From positions 1 through 5,428 of the forward strand of contig PXEJ01000018.1 of the NCBI GenBank assembly GCA_003566215.1: DNA of 5,428 nt. The letters are read 5' to 3'. Of this stretch, positions 4,727 to 5,428 are shown piece after piece. Under the pieces are notes generated by a model. The model was given only the letters and a program-made list of their open reading frames with translations, had not been told where the DNA came from and did no database searches. Position numbers and translations under genes: made by a program. Source of the stretch: Cyanobacteria bacterium T3Sed10_376R1m (GTDB lineage Bacteria; Cyanobacteriota; Cyanobacteriia; Cyanobacteriales; Cyanobacteriaceae). Positions within the stretch are counted from its first letter, which is position 1. Each line of letters begins with the position of its first letter.

Positions 4727-5419
4727 CTAATTTTTTCTTTTTTGCTCGGGATAATAATGGTTTAAATCCCCTTTCTTGAAGCTGTAAAGGACACCATAGT
4801 AACGTAATAATGCAATAAAACTAGATACTAAACCTAGAATAAGATACTTTTTTTGGTCAAAATCTTGATAAACGTCAAAAATAATTCCAGCTAATATTAA
4901 GGAGAAAATACTCGCACCAATAGAAAAACTAAAACGAAAACTATTGAGACTGGTGCGTTCATTATAATCAGAGGTTAATTCTGGGGTGAGGGCTTGATAG
5001 GGTAAATTAACGGATGTATAGCACAGGTGAAATGCGATCGCAATTACTAAATAATAAATGAACAAATAAATGCTATTAGTATTAGGATTATCACTAAAGT
5101 TAGGTACAATCCACATCAAGAAATAGAAAATAGCAAAGGGTATTGCCCCCAATATCATCCAAGGTATTCTACGACCCCATTTACTATTAGTGCGATCGCT
5201 CGATACACCAATAATAGGGTCATTAATAGCGTCACTAATCTTGCCAATCATCAAAATACTACCAGCTAAACTAGGGCTTAAACCTGCCACATTAGTAAAA
5301 AAAGGCAATAAAAAAAAGATGAATAAATTAGCTGATAGAGCAGCGCCAATATCCCCAGCTCCAAAGGCTAATTTTGTCGTTAATTCTAGCTTTTCTGAGG
5401 TTTTTTCTTCTAGGGACAT
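4727..5419 (-). CDS. N-terminal fragment of the MelB-like symporter
   Basis: From ATG 5419-5417 the frame gives 230 residues; a TTG at the window edge (5428) would add three, but MSLEEK is the natural start. Helices 1-6 of the transporter are visible. KLAFGAGDIG lies near residues 16-25. DAINDPIIG near 63-71 aligns with the cation-binding Asp55/Asp59 region of MelB. SDRTNSKWGRR near 74-84 is the motif-A-like loop. LNSFRFSFSIG near 158-168 begins helix 5. The last 25 or so residues (from RYYGVL on) do not look like the family and are read in the wrong frame after the missing base. Six helices without the C-terminal half should not transport. The ribosome-binding region lies mostly beyond the window. 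Confidence 0.7.
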   Translation of the reverse strand: MSLEEKTSEKLELTTKLAFGAGDIGAALSANLFIFFLLPFFTNVAGLSPSLAGSILMIGKISDAINDPIIGVSSDRTNSKWGRRIPWMILGAIPFAIFYFLMWIVPNFSDNPNTNSIYLFIYYLVIAIAFHLCYTSVNLPYQALTPELTSDYNERTSLNSFRFSFSIGASIFSLILAGIIFDVYQDFDQKKYLILGLVSSFIALLRYYGVLYSFKKGDLNHYYPEQKRKN

Positions 5420-5428
5420 TTTTATCAA

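Larger units (their letters stand above)
21..5199. repeat. HIP1 octamers (GCGATCGC), seven dispersed copies
   Basis: Exact copies lie at 21-28, 952-959, 1327-1334, 3200-3207, 4345-4352, 5034-5041 and 5192-5199, about one per 775 bp. All are inside protein-coding sequence and none is intergenic. HIP1 over-representation is a known hallmark of many cyanobacterial genomes and is the best evidence for the source lineage. Confidence 0.95.
3792..5419 (-). pseudogene. GPH-family (MelB-like) sugar:cation symporter gene, interrupted by a frameshift
   Basis: Two minus-strand frames carry consecutive halves of one glycoside-pentoside-hexuronide:cation symporter of the MFS superfamily. The span from ATG (5419) to TAA (3792) is 1628 bases, one short of a multiple of three; restoring a base gives 542 residues. 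The first frame is good up to about 4805, where Ala-Leu-Leu is followed by a polar, Tyr-rich stretch ending at TAG 4729-4727. The second frame is open from 4820 and there reads LLWCPLQLQERGFKPLL, a natural end to helix 6 plus cytoplasmic loop. Adding one C near 4804 (TTA CGT to TTA CCG TTA) would give a continuous ALLPLLWC. An intact protein would bring a sugar or glycoside in with Na+ or H+. The rest of the sequence is well preserved, so a recent mutation or a sequencing error is likelier than old decay. Confidence 0.75.

Overview
The window looks like cyanobacterial chromosome. It is AT-rich and carries seven exact copies of the HIP1 octamer GCGATCGC, where about 0.1 would be expected by chance. 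It encodes a Fur protein with the cyanobacterial-style HHHHH-x2-CxxC motif and transporters of types common in cyanobacteria. Base composition suggests an AT-rich unicellular lineage such as Cyanobacterium or Geminocystis, but that placement is inference. All protein calls come from reading motifs by eye, without database searches.

Layout. (1) Positions 1-1204, + strand: the C-terminal 400 residues of an S9-family serine peptidase that begins upstream of the window. (2) Positions 1192-1292, + strand: a promoter-like pair overlapping the end of that gene, then about 25 nt of C-rich sequence, a perfect 9-bp hairpin and T8. This is a clean terminator and possibly a free-standing small RNA of about 65 nt. 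(3) Positions 1308-1817, - strand: fur. (4) Positions 1818-2178: a 361-bp divergent regulatory region with a candidate fur promoter, a Fur-box-like core, a 14-bp perfect palindrome and three TAACGT words. (5) Positions 2179-3780, + strand: a CPA1-type Na+/H+ antiporter of 533 residues. (6) Positions 3792-5419, - strand: a GPH/MelB-like sugar:cation symporter gene interrupted by a single-base frameshift near 4804. It therefore reads as a 230-residue N-terminal piece and a separate C-terminal frame that stays open from 4820 to 3792.

How the parts relate. The genes do not form an operon: the strands are +, (small RNA +), -, +, -. The peptidase and fur converge, fur and the antiporter diverge, and the antiporter and symporter converge with only 11 bp between them. 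The most interesting regulatory arrangement is the candidate small RNA convergent with fur. Its unpaired segments are complementary to ribosome-binding-site-like sequence, and any fur transcript reading past its stop codon would be antisense to it. I found no defence system, mobile element, CRISPR array, tRNA or rRNA. Nothing here is clearly a new biological system; the small-RNA candidate is the best lead.
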